Below are positions 8,645-16,516 of a DNA stretch of 53,283 nt, one piece after another. A program made the translations under genes and the position numbers. Each line of letters opens with the position of its first letter. Position 1 is the stretch's first letter. Source of the stretch: Bacteroidota bacterium (lineage in GTDB: Bacteria > Bacteroidota > Bacteroidia > Bacteroidales > Bacteroidaceae); contig JAFABV010000038.1 in NCBI GenBank assembly GCA_023425865.1, forward strand, positions 1 through 53,283, written 5' to 3'. The notes beneath the pieces are model-generated. The model saw nothing but the letters and a program-made list of their open reading frames with translations, was not told where the DNA came from and made no database searches.

Positions 8645-10183
8645 TTATCTTATTTGATACTCCTTCACCCCTCTGCTTTTGCTGTCGAAGCTGACGCCAA
8701 TCTTGTAGAGCTGGCGGCTGTCCATGGCAAAGGGGGTGGCGTAATGATTCTCTTCAATCTGTGCGAGGGCTCTGTCGGCACCGGCGTCCAGCTTGCATTC
8801 GATGATGTAGATGTAGCCGGCAGTCTGGATGACAGCATCGATGCGGCCGTCGCTCGTGGGGCGTTCCACTTGGATGTAGAACCCAAGGATTTTGAAGATG
8901 AGATACATCACATTCTGGAAGTAGAGCTCTGCGTCGCCCACCACTTTATAGTCTGTGTCGGCCAGCAGGGCTTGGAGGCGTTTCATGAACTGTTCTGGCT
9001 TTCCGCTCTCCACGTCCTCCACAAAATGTATGATGTCGAAGTCGCTCTTGTGCTCCACCGCGGCGTAGTTGGGGAGCAGGAAATTGAGGAAACCTTCCTC
9101 CACCTCCTTGTTGGGGAATCCCAGCCTGTAGCGGCGGAAACGCTCGTTGTAGCCCTTGATGGTGAGATACCCGCTCTGGTAAATCATGGGGATGGGGTTG
9201 CGCGATGACGAGTCGATGCTGTTGATGACATCACTTGTCACCTGTTCCTGTGTCAGGTCCGGCAACCTGTAATCGTAGTTCTTGAGCATCTCCACAAGGA
9301 AAGTAGGGGTACCTGTCTCAAACCAGTAGTTGCTGAACTTACATTTGGCAAAGGTGTTGAGCAGGCTGAAGGGATTGTAGATGCCCGGAGAGTCTACTTC
9401 AAAGTGATACCCATCGTATTGCTCCCGCAGTTTCTTGCGGGCTTCGTCGTATGACATGCCGCAGGCCTCCGCGAGCTCGCTGACGGCTTCAGGGAAATAG
9501 CTGTCGATCTCTTCATCCGTGATACCACAGATGGCTGCATACTCCCGGTCCATGGAAATGTCGTTGAGGTTGTTCAGGTCGCTGAACACACTCACTTTGC
9601 CGAATTTGGTCACGCCCGTGAGCAGGGCGAACTTGATATACCTGTCCTGTGTCTTGAGCACCGAGTAGAAAGCCTTGAGCTCGTTGCGGTAGTTTTCTTG
9701 CATGTCATCGTCGCCGATGGTCTGCAAGAGCGGTTTGTCATATTCGTCAATAAGAATGACAACGTTCCTGCCGGCTTGCTTGGCCGCCCGCTCCACGATG
9801 CCCTTGAACCGCAGGGGTAGGGTAGTCTCTGTGGGGCGTGAGCCGTAGCACTTCTCCCACTCTGCGAGCGTGTCGTTGAGCACTTTCTGCAGACTGCCCC
9901 GTTCCTTGTAGTTGGCGGTGTTCAGGTCGATGTGCAAGATGGGATATACGTCCCATGCGGTCTCCAGACCGTCGATGGCCAGTCCGGTGAAGAGTTCCTT
10001 ACGGCCCGAGAAATAGGCTTCGAGCGTGGAGATGAGCAGGCTCTTTCCAAACCGGCGTGGGCGACCGAGAAAGTAGTACACACCGTTGTTGGCCATTTCC
10101 CAGACATACCGCGTCTTGTCCACGTAGGCATAGCCTTTTATGCGTATCTTCTCGAACGACTGTATTCCTATTGGATATCTCAT
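8645..10183 (-). CDS. AAA-ATPase-like / PD-(D/E)XK nuclease domain protein
   Basis: The 512-residue protein belongs to the large Bacteroidetes family with an AAA-ATPase-like N-terminal half (PF09820) and a PD-(D/E)XK nuclease-like C-terminal domain (PF08011). The opening is PIGIQSFEKIR with YVDKT. The P-loop variant GRPRRFGKS lies at residues 40-48 and Walker B VVILIDEYDKP from residue 141. The nuclease core shows D449 in GRIDAV and E462-C-K464 in IIECKLD. Members of this family occur in many copies per genome and their function is unknown; a nuclease or mobile role is only inferred. It sits inside the polysaccharide operon on the same strand, 16 bases after the export gene, and is bounded on its other side by a partial copy of that gene's 3' end, which suggests insertion. 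Confidence 0.88.
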   Translation of the reverse strand: MRYPIGIQSFEKIRIKGYAYVDKTRYVWEMANNGVYYFLGRPRRFGKSLLISTLEAYFSGRKELFTGLAIDGLETAWDVYPILHIDLNTANYKERGSLQKVLNDTLAEWEKCYGSRPTETTLPLRFKGIVERAAKQAGRNVVILIDEYDKPLLQTIGDDDMQENYRNELKAFYSVLKTQDRYIKFALLTGVTKFGKVSVFSDLNNLNDISMDREYAAICGITDEEIDSYFPEAVSELAEACGMSYDEARKKLREQYDGYHFEVDSPGIYNPFSLLNTFAKCKFSNYWFETGTPTFLVEMLKNYDYRLPDLTQEQVTSDVINSIDSSSRNPIPMIYQSGYLTIKGYNERFRRYRLGFPNKEVEEGFLNFLLPNYAAVEHKSDFDIIHFVEDVESGKPEQFMKRLQALLADTDYKVVGDAELYFQNVMYLIFKILGFYIQVERPTSDGRIDAVIQTAGYIYIIECKLDAGADRALAQIEENHYATPFAMDSRQLYKIGVSFDSKSRGVKEYQIR

Positions 10184-10199
10184 AGTCTTCTTCTTTTTC

Positions 10200-12797
10200 T
10201 TACTTCGTCACATTAGCAATCGTGGCAATCATGGCGGCGATGCTGGAGATGCTTGTACCGATGCTTAGACTTTCTGCAATGCTCATTTTGCGTGAGATTT
10301 TGCTGGGTACCACGATCTCGCAGCCCGGCTGGATTTTGGCTCCTTGGCTCACTTTGCCTACCATGCCGTTCATGTAGATGATGTAGGCACTGTTTTTGCG
10401 GGCGTTCTGTGCGAAACCACCGGCTGTGTTGATGTAGTATTTGGCATTCTTGCCTTTCTGGAATGCTACGGTGTTGGGGTACATCACGGCACCGTTGATC
10501 TTCACCGTGGCCGTGTAGGGCGGCAGGATGAGGCGGTCGCCAGCCCGCAGCACGATGTTGGCGTCGCTGGTCGGGTCGGCCAAGGCCTTGTCGAGTTCTA
10601 TACCCACAGGGTATGTGTTGGGGACCTCAAATTTCTGTAGCTGGGTATTGGTGGTCTGCTGCCCCAGTTGCTGCAAGTTACTGCTATTGTTACTGCTGGC
10701 AGCCAATTGCAAGAGTTGTTGTTGAAACTGCTCTTGTTGCATTTTATAAGCCGCTTCCATGCGTGCACGCTCTGCGTCGTTGGGTATGCGTTCCAATCGT
10801 GCGCCTTTGATGTAGGCACGGTCTGTCACACCACCGGCCATTTTCAAGAGGTCAGTTATTCGTGCGTTGCGCTTGTTGAGTGTGTACGTGCCACTAAACA
10901 TCACCTCGCCTTCCACAGTTACATTCTGCTGTTCTGAGTAGGCCGGACTCTTGCGAACGTAAACTTCATCGTAGGGCTGGAGTACAAATCCCTGTTCACC
11001 GTCAACCACAAATCCATCTTTGAGCGAAAAGCTGTAGTTACGGGCGATGATACTGTCTGTTGAGAGTGCTTTGGGGTTGTTTACTCTTCGGGCCACGTCC
11101 ACCTTTACGGTCGATGCCGTCTCTTTCAAGCCGCCTGCCTGCAGTACGAAGTCTTCCAGTGTTTCATTGTCAGCATATTTATATATGCCAGGATACTGCA
11201 CCTCACCGTAAATGGTGATGGTGCGCTCGGTCATGGCTTCTTGTTTGGAAGGAATAAAGAGTATGTCGTTTTCTTTCAGGGGGATGTCGGCCACACGACC
11301 GTTCATGATGCCTTCCACATCCACACTTACCACCTCCAAGGTGCGGTCGGCCTTCATACGATGCATTACGGCACGGGCGGTGAAGGCTTCTTCAGTAAGT
11401 CCCTCTGCGTGGGCAATCAATGTGCGTATGCTATTGATATTGTCTCCCATTTGGTATAATCCTGGACGAAACACGGCGCCTTTGATTTCTACCGTGTTCT
11501 TGTAGCGCGGAAGAATGGAGTCTACGCTCACACTGTCGCCATCGGCCACGCGGAAGCTGCTCATGTCAAACTCTTCCACATTGTATACCGCATACTCACG
11601 CCCCGTCTTACGGTTCACGCGTACAGCCTTGGTATAGGCATCACCGGCAAATCCTCCAGCATATTTCAGCAGGCTCTCTATGCTTTCGTTCTTCTTCATC
11701 TCGTAGAACATCGGGCGTTTCACCTTGCCGGCGATGTTGACCAGACAGTCGTAGGGTCCCACGATGATCACATCGCCGTCGGTCAGTCTCACGTTGCCGG
11801 TCATCTTTCCGTTGAGTATATAGTCGTAGATATCGGCCGTGCTGATAAGTTTGTTTTGGCGATAAACCTTGATGTTACGCAGTGTACCCAGATCGTTGGT
11901 TCCACCGGCCATGTATAAGGCGTGGAATACGCTGGCAAAGGCCGATAGGGTATAGGTGCCCGGAGCTTTTACCTCACCCATGACATTGATGGTAATAGTT
12001 CGGGTCTGACCTAATGAAATCTTGATTTGGCTGCTTTGGTAGCGAGCGCCCAGTTGGCTGCGTATGCGCGCGTTGGCCTGGGCCACGGTAAGCCCGCTCA
12101 CCTGGATGGGCCCGAAGTTCTCGATGACGATGTCACCATCGGGCGACACGGTGCTCTCGATGGTCTTCTGCGAAGCACCATACACGTCGATGATGACGGC
12201 ATCGCCCGGCCCCAGCCGGTAGTTTTGCGGTGTGGCGATGTTCATGGCGGGTTCGAAGGTCAGGTCTTTGTTGTTGAAGATGTCCCGGCCAAAGACCTTG
12301 TGTTTGTTTTTCTTTTGTTGTTCAAGAATGTTTCTTAGCCATTTGATGGAGTCGGAGGGTGTCATCATGTCGAGCTCGTTGCGCATCTGCACGAAGTCGG
12401 CATCATTCTCGTTGTATTCGTTCTGCCAGGTGGTGTTGCTCTGAATGCGCTGTGTGGTGGATGCCGAGCGAACCATGTTGTCCTGCTGTGTCCGCGTCTT
12501 GGAAGTCTCGTCCTTGGCGTTATTGGTACGCAGACGAGTGTCGCGCTGGCTCTTGTCGTTCACCTCGCCAAGCCCATTGTCGTTTATCTGGCGCTGGTAT
12601 TTCTTGCGCACGCGTCGTATCTGCGTGATGTCTACGCCATTTTGCATCAGCTTAGTCACAATCTGGGCCTGAGAAGTACCCCTTGCCACTTCTTTCTGAA
12701 CAAACTCGGCCACCTGATTGTCGGTCATGGATGACTGTGCCATGACCGGTGCCACGGCCAAGCCCAACAACATCAGGCTCACGAATATTCTTTTCAT
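10200..12797 (-). CDS. Wza-like polysaccharide export protein with SLBB domains
   Basis: The 865-residue protein begins with a Sec signal peptide (MKRIFVSLMLLGLAVAPVMA, cleaved before QSS). It has no lipobox Cys, unlike enterobacterial Wza. A charged, Gln/Asn-rich region precedes the poly-export domain (YRLGPGDAVIIDVYG, near residue 192). Several SLBB repeats follow, recognised by the recurring G.V..PG.Y pattern (MGEVKAPGTYTL, IKGAVFRPGLYQM, YGEVQYPGIYKY, EGEVMFSGTYTL). The C terminus is a small hydrophobic helix (SIAAMIATIANVTK). It should form the outer-membrane/periplasmic exit channel for the polymer made by the rest of the operon, and it is the first gene. A diverged copy of its 3' end lies at 8351-8611. 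Confidence 0.92.
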   Translation of the reverse strand: MKRIFVSLMLLGLAVAPVMAQSSMTDNQVAEFVQKEVARGTSQAQIVTKLMQNGVDITQIRRVRKKYQRQINDNGLGEVNDKSQRDTRLRTNNAKDETSKTRTQQDNMVRSASTTQRIQSNTTWQNEYNENDADFVQMRNELDMMTPSDSIKWLRNILEQQKKNKHKVFGRDIFNNKDLTFEPAMNIATPQNYRLGPGDAVIIDVYGASQKTIESTVSPDGDIVIENFGPIQVSGLTVAQANARIRSQLGARYQSSQIKISLGQTRTITINVMGEVKAPGTYTLSAFASVFHALYMAGGTNDLGTLRNIKVYRQNKLISTADIYDYILNGKMTGNVRLTDGDVIIVGPYDCLVNIAGKVKRPMFYEMKKNESIESLLKYAGGFAGDAYTKAVRVNRKTGREYAVYNVEEFDMSSFRVADGDSVSVDSILPRYKNTVEIKGAVFRPGLYQMGDNINSIRTLIAHAEGLTEEAFTARAVMHRMKADRTLEVVSVDVEGIMNGRVADIPLKENDILFIPSKQEAMTERTITIYGEVQYPGIYKYADNETLEDFVLQAGGLKETASTVKVDVARRVNNPKALSTDSIIARNYSFSLKDGFVVDGEQGFVLQPYDEVYVRKSPAYSEQQNVTVEGEVMFSGTYTLNKRNARITDLLKMAGGVTDRAYIKGARLERIPNDAERARMEAAYKMQQEQFQQQLLQLAASSNNSSNLQQLGQQTTNTQLQKFEVPNTYPVGIELDKALADPTSDANIVLRAGDRLILPPYTATVKINGAVMYPNTVAFQKGKNAKYYINTAGGFAQNARKNSAYIIYMNGMVGKVSQGAKIQPGCEIVVPSKISRKMSIAESLSIGTSISSIAAMIATIANVTK

Positions 12798-12945
12798 GCT
12801 GTATCTCTTCTAAGTTTTATCTTTAGATGCTTAAGTCTTTATATTAACTATATTCTTTTGAAAATATTGCTTCTCACGTATGATATATTGACTACAAGCA
12901 TTTCCCTGTACCTTTATATATAACGTATGGGTAGGGGTTGCGAAA

Positions 12946-12955
12946 TGCAAAGATA
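12946..12955 (-). promoter_or_regulatory. -7 box for the polysaccharide operon
   Basis: Reading the minus strand gives TATCTTTGCA, a strong match to the Bacteroidetes -7 element TAnnTTTG. A TTG lies 23 bases upstream, slightly further than the usual 19-21. Transcription would begin near 12940, leaving an untranslated leader of about 140 bases before the export gene. No invertible-promoter inverted repeats and no UpxY-type antiterminator gene were seen. Confidence 0.55.
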
Positions 12956-13139
12956 CAACAAAAAGGATAAAAAAGGAGCCAATAGGCACAAATAGATTCA
13001 TCATGCCTCCTTGGTTGCCCTTTGTTGTTTGTGCTTGTTTTCTAAATTCTCTCGCAATAAACGCAATGGGCTTGGGCAATGTGAGTCTGGACGTAACTTG
13101 TGAAGTTTGTCTAAACCAGACAACGTGCGTTATTTGTAT

Positions 13140-13175
13140 ACGCGAGTTCGGGATAAGATTAGCATGCAAACAGTT
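13140..13175 (-). mobile_element. solo relic of the IS982-type element end
   Basis: About 36 bases starting ACGCGAGTTCGGGATAAGA match the element right end at 91-126 with one difference, including the final transposase codons (..LFA, then an aromatic or Cys codon and TAA). The similarity fades beyond 13175 and no second inverted repeat was found nearby. It is therefore a remnant of a deleted or decayed element. Confidence 0.7.
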
Positions 13176-13938
13176 TCCGTCGGTCTCTGCCATCAACGTT
13201 CGCCCCCTGTAAAACAGAAAGTTATCACCTCATCCTGTGTCGTTGCGCAGCCAGTGTAGCTTGAAACCGTAGCATCAGCCCCATGTATCTGTATCCACAC
13301 ACGCTCCGCGGCGTCTTGCCCAAGCCACCTTCTTGGCCACAGTGACCATCCCGCACGTCGCCCCATCTCCATGCCTACGCCCAACCATTCTCACCCAACA
13401 GCCCGATAATTCTATATGAAACCATCCAATGGTTCTATATAAAACCATTTTATAATTCTATATAAAACCATATCATCATTCTATATAGAATCATCCCGTG
13501 ACTTGGGGCTTCTCATTTAGCCCGCCCGCTCTTGCCATAGGCGCAGAGGGCACTTGAAACGGCAGCTTTAGGGCGCATAAATGCACCGTTTATCATGACT
13601 AAACCTATGGTTTACGCCTGCTTAGTGGGCGGTTTACGACAGACACCACACTTTATAGGTAAAATAACCTGGTACGGATTGGTAAACTTGCCCAATATGC
13701 GTTTGCATGTACGAGCCTTCTAAAAAGTACAGATGCCCGGTTCTGTGAAGGTCATAGGGTGAACATAGCTGTTGCTGTCATGGGGCAGTAGTCCCCGTCG
13801 GCGGAGCCAAAGAGACATTTTGCGATGATCCGACTGATACACACAAAGATATTCTGCCGATATACTCCGCCTTCATCGAAGGCGAGCGGAGGATAAACTA
13901 AATAAGCAGGTTATCCTCCCGCAGATTTGGGGAGGCTG
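13176..13938. other. non-coding region between the polysaccharide operon and receptor gene
   Basis: No convincing gene was found in this stretch. It contains the 23-bp palindrome array (13406-13494). It also has a GC-rich motif shared with the tmRNA-downstream region (13876-13893, the reverse complement of TCCTCCGCTCGCCTTCGa), and a small hairpin (CCTCCC...GGGAGG) just after the receptor stop codon that may help termination of that gene. Confidence 0.5.
13406..13494. repeat. array of four 20-bp palindromes at 23-bp period (copy C)
   Basis: Units begin at 13406, 13429, 13452 and 13475, exactly 23 bases apart. Each is a variant of the perfect palindrome ATGGTTCTATATAGAACCAT, separated by three-base spacers (CCA, TTT, ATC). 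About 60 bases to the left is GCCCCATCTCC, a flank shared with the arrays at 32366 and 48032. Confidence 0.9.
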
Positions 13939-16179
13939 TTACATACCCTGTCCGGTGCCCATGTTGTTGATGGTCTCGCTTTCGGCCTTCCGTTCGCCGT
14001 AGTCGTTCTTGATCTTGCTCTGGTACTGGGCAAACTGGCGCTTGGTGTTGCCAAACTTCCAGGTGACCGACAGCTGGGCCATGCGGATGGGCACCTTGAT
14101 GGTCGTATGGTTGCTGAATTGGGCACCTCGGCTCTCCATCTCGATGTTGAGCTTGTCGGCAAGGGGAGTCATGAAGAAGAGCGATACGTTCAGCCGGTCG
14201 TTGCAGAAGGCCTTGTTGAGCGTGGTGAAGGCAAAGCTCATGCCGCCGGTGTAGCCCTGCAGGTTATACTTCTTGCCGCTGGCCTGCAAGCCGGTGTTCC
14301 ATTTCACGCTCCAGGGCAACGTCTGTTCGAGCATCACCATGCCGTCGGCCTGCCAGCCGTGGTTGCGCTCGTCGAGTTGCGAAGAGCGAATGTCGCCATA
14401 GCCCACATAGCCGTTCACCATCACCGAGGTCTTCTTGCCCAGCATCGTGCGAGCCCATGCGTTGAGGTTGGTCCAGCGGTTCTTCACGTTGTTGCCGTAG
14501 GTCGTGTTAAGCCTGTTGTCGGCATCGGTGAAGGTATATTGCGCTATCTGGTTTCCGCAGAAGGACTGGCTCAGGGTGACGTTGAGCATGAGCTTGGCCG
14601 AGTATTTGTTGAACACCAGACTGATGTTGTGCGACCGCTCCACGTCGAGGTCGGGGTTGCCGTAGGTCACCTGTGTGGGGTCAGAGGGGTCGCGGTAGGG
14701 GTTGAGGTAGCTGATGCCCGGCCTCACGATGCGCAGGGCGTAGGTCAGTCCGATGTTGGTGGCTGGGGCCAGACTGTAGCTGAGGGTGGCCGAGGGTACC
14801 AGGTTGCCGTAGTCTTTCTCGAAGTTCTGGGCTGGCAGGTCGGGGTAGGTGGTCTTCTGCCAGGTGTGCTCATACCGCAGTCCCTCCCGGCTGCTCCATT
14901 TGCCAAAGGTGGCCGTGTGCTCGGCATAGCCGGCCACAATCTGCTGACGGTCGTGGTAACGCGTCAAAGTAGTGCGCGTCGTTGCTCCGTCCTCGTCGTA
15001 CTCCTGGTAGCTGGCATCCGACTTGTTCAGGTGATTGATGTATTTGGCACCCACGTTGAGCGTCTGTCCTTGTCCCATGGGCGTGGTGTAGTCCACCTGC
15101 ACGGTGTGGTCGGTGGCGCGTGTGCGGGCATCTGAATAGCTGTCGTTGAGCGTGAAGGGCAGCGTCGTAGCCGCAATACTGTAGTAACGATAGTCGCGGG
15201 TGCGGTTGGGGCTCGAACTGAACTGATAGCTCAATACCAGGCTTCGGGTGTGCTCGGCGTTGAAAAAACGCTGGTAGTCGGCGCTGGCGTTCACTCCCGT
15301 CGACTTCACCCTGTTGCGATTGCGATAGCTATAGCTGCCGCTATTACCGGCAGTGAGCGTCGTCAAGGGTTCCGACGACTGCCGCTGGCTGAAGTTGTTG
15401 AACCCTATTGAGGCATTGATATTGCTCATCGAGTCGAGCTCCAGTCCCAGGCTCAGCGTAGAGCCCGTGTAAGGCATGTAGCGGTTGCCCCTGGCGGTGG
15501 TGGTGGTCACCTGGCGGCTGTCGCCGTGCTCCTGTGTGATCTCGTTGGTGTAGGTCGTGCCCTTGTTTTCCATGTAGCCGCCGTAGCTGTTGAGACTGTA
15601 GTTCAGTCGGCCCTGCTGTCCGCCCACGTAGGCCGACCCGCCGTAGCTGATGTTGCTCACGCGAGCACTCACCTCTCCACCGTAGCTGTTGATGCGCTCG
15701 TTGTTTTTCCCCGTCTGGTGGTTTAGGGTGATGTTGAGCACGCCGCCCACACCTTCTGCGTCATATTTGGCGCCGGGGTTGGTGATCACCTCAATGTTCT
15801 TCACCGCCGAGGCCGGCATCACCTTGAAGATCTGGCTGGCGTTGTTCTGTAGCTGCACGTTGGGCTTGCCGTCTACCAGCACCTTGAACGAACTCGATCC
15901 GTTCACCGTGATGTTGTCCTGTGCGTCCACAGTCACCATGGGCACCTTGCGCAGGATGTCGAGCACCGTCATCGACTGTGCGTCCTTGTCTTGCTGCACG
16001 TCGTAGGTCATGCGGTCGGTCTTCATCTTCACGACAGGCTTCTGTGCCACCACTTCCACGGTGGCAATCTGTGCCGAGTCGTGAATGAGCGTGTCGGCAG
16101 CACTGGTGTGTTGTTGTGCGAACGTCAGGGTCGGCATGGTCATCAAGCCGATTGCGAGGGTCAAACGATCAGGTTTCAT
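13939..16179 (-). CDS. outer-membrane beta-barrel receptor (TonB-dependent receptor-like)
   Basis: This roughly 746-residue protein has a signal peptide (MKPDRLTLAIGLMTMPTLTF, cleaved around AQQ). A plug-like segment follows: VEVVAQKPVVKMKTDRMTYDV, then DILRKVPMVTVDAQDNITVNG, FKVLVDGKPN and the plug end GAKYDAEGVGGVLNI. A large beta-barrel rich in alternating aromatic residues makes up the rest. This is the outer membrane beta-barrel family (PF14905 type), common in Bacteroidetes and related to TonB-dependent receptors; its ligand is unknown. An in-frame ATG at 16200 exists, but the signal peptide fits a start at 16179. The gene has its own promoter-like box, so it need not be co-transcribed with the receptor upstream. 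Confidence 0.86.
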   Translation of the reverse strand: MKPDRLTLAIGLMTMPTLTFAQQHTSAADTLIHDSAQIATVEVVAQKPVVKMKTDRMTYDVQQDKDAQSMTVLDILRKVPMVTVDAQDNITVNGSSSFKVLVDGKPNVQLQNNASQIFKVMPASAVKNIEVITNPGAKYDAEGVGGVLNITLNHQTGKNNERINSYGGEVSARVSNISYGGSAYVGGQQGRLNYSLNSYGGYMENKGTTYTNEITQEHGDSRQVTTTTARGNRYMPYTGSTLSLGLELDSMSNINASIGFNNFSQRQSSEPLTTLTAGNSGSYSYRNRNRVKSTGVNASADYQRFFNAEHTRSLVLSYQFSSSPNRTRDYRYYSIAATTLPFTLNDSYSDARTRATDHTVQVDYTTPMGQGQTLNVGAKYINHLNKSDASYQEYDEDGATTRTTLTRYHDRQQIVAGYAEHTATFGKWSSREGLRYEHTWQKTTYPDLPAQNFEKDYGNLVPSATLSYSLAPATNIGLTYALRIVRPGISYLNPYRDPSDPTQVTYGNPDLDVERSHNISLVFNKYSAKLMLNVTLSQSFCGNQIAQYTFTDADNRLNTTYGNNVKNRWTNLNAWARTMLGKKTSVMVNGYVGYGDIRSSQLDERNHGWQADGMVMLEQTLPWSVKWNTGLQASGKKYNLQGYTGGMSFAFTTLNKAFCNDRLNVSLFFMTPLADKLNIEMESRGAQFSNHTTIKVPIRMAQLSVTWKFGNTKRQFAQYQSKIKNDYGERKAESETINNMGTGQGM

Positions 16180-16215
16180 AATGGGGCAGTTTTTTTGCAT
16201 ATTATTGTTTTATGA

Positions 16216-16225
16216 TGCAAAGATA
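16216..16225 (-). promoter_or_regulatory. -7 box upstream of the beta-barrel receptor
   Basis: The minus strand reads TATCTTTGCA about 36 bases before the chosen start codon. No clear TTG lies at the expected upstream distance. The rest of 16226-16516 shows no gene. It has a CCATTGCG...TTGCGTTGATTGCGAG motif (16431-16459) that recurs at 13051 (reverse) and twice near 21.8 kb. Confidence 0.5.
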
Positions 16226-16516
16226 CGGTAGTTTGTCGGAACCATTTGCCCTTTTTCGATGAATTGTATGTTTTTATTCGACGAGTCTGACCACGAATGT
16301 CACCAATTCCACGAATTTCCATTCACATCAGTCATTCCACGCCAAACGGTTTGCCATCGCGCAAGCCCATTGCGGTGACGCGTAGCGGCAAATTCCAAGT
16401 CACCCGCTTTGGCTGAACATACCGCTTTAGCCATTGCGCTTGTTGCGTTGATTGCGAGGAACCAGAGAAGACAATATTGACAACAAAGCCCTTCCCCGTA
16501 GATGTGTCGATGGCCG

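Noticed and set aside
12831..13196. 121-codon minus-strand frame upstream of the export gene
   Set aside because: It covers the operon leader, its promoter and the IS relic, and the product is low-complexity without family features.
12800..13200. Invertible capsule promoter of the Bacteroides type
   Set aside because: No pair of inverted repeats around the -7 box was found and no invertase gene is nearby.
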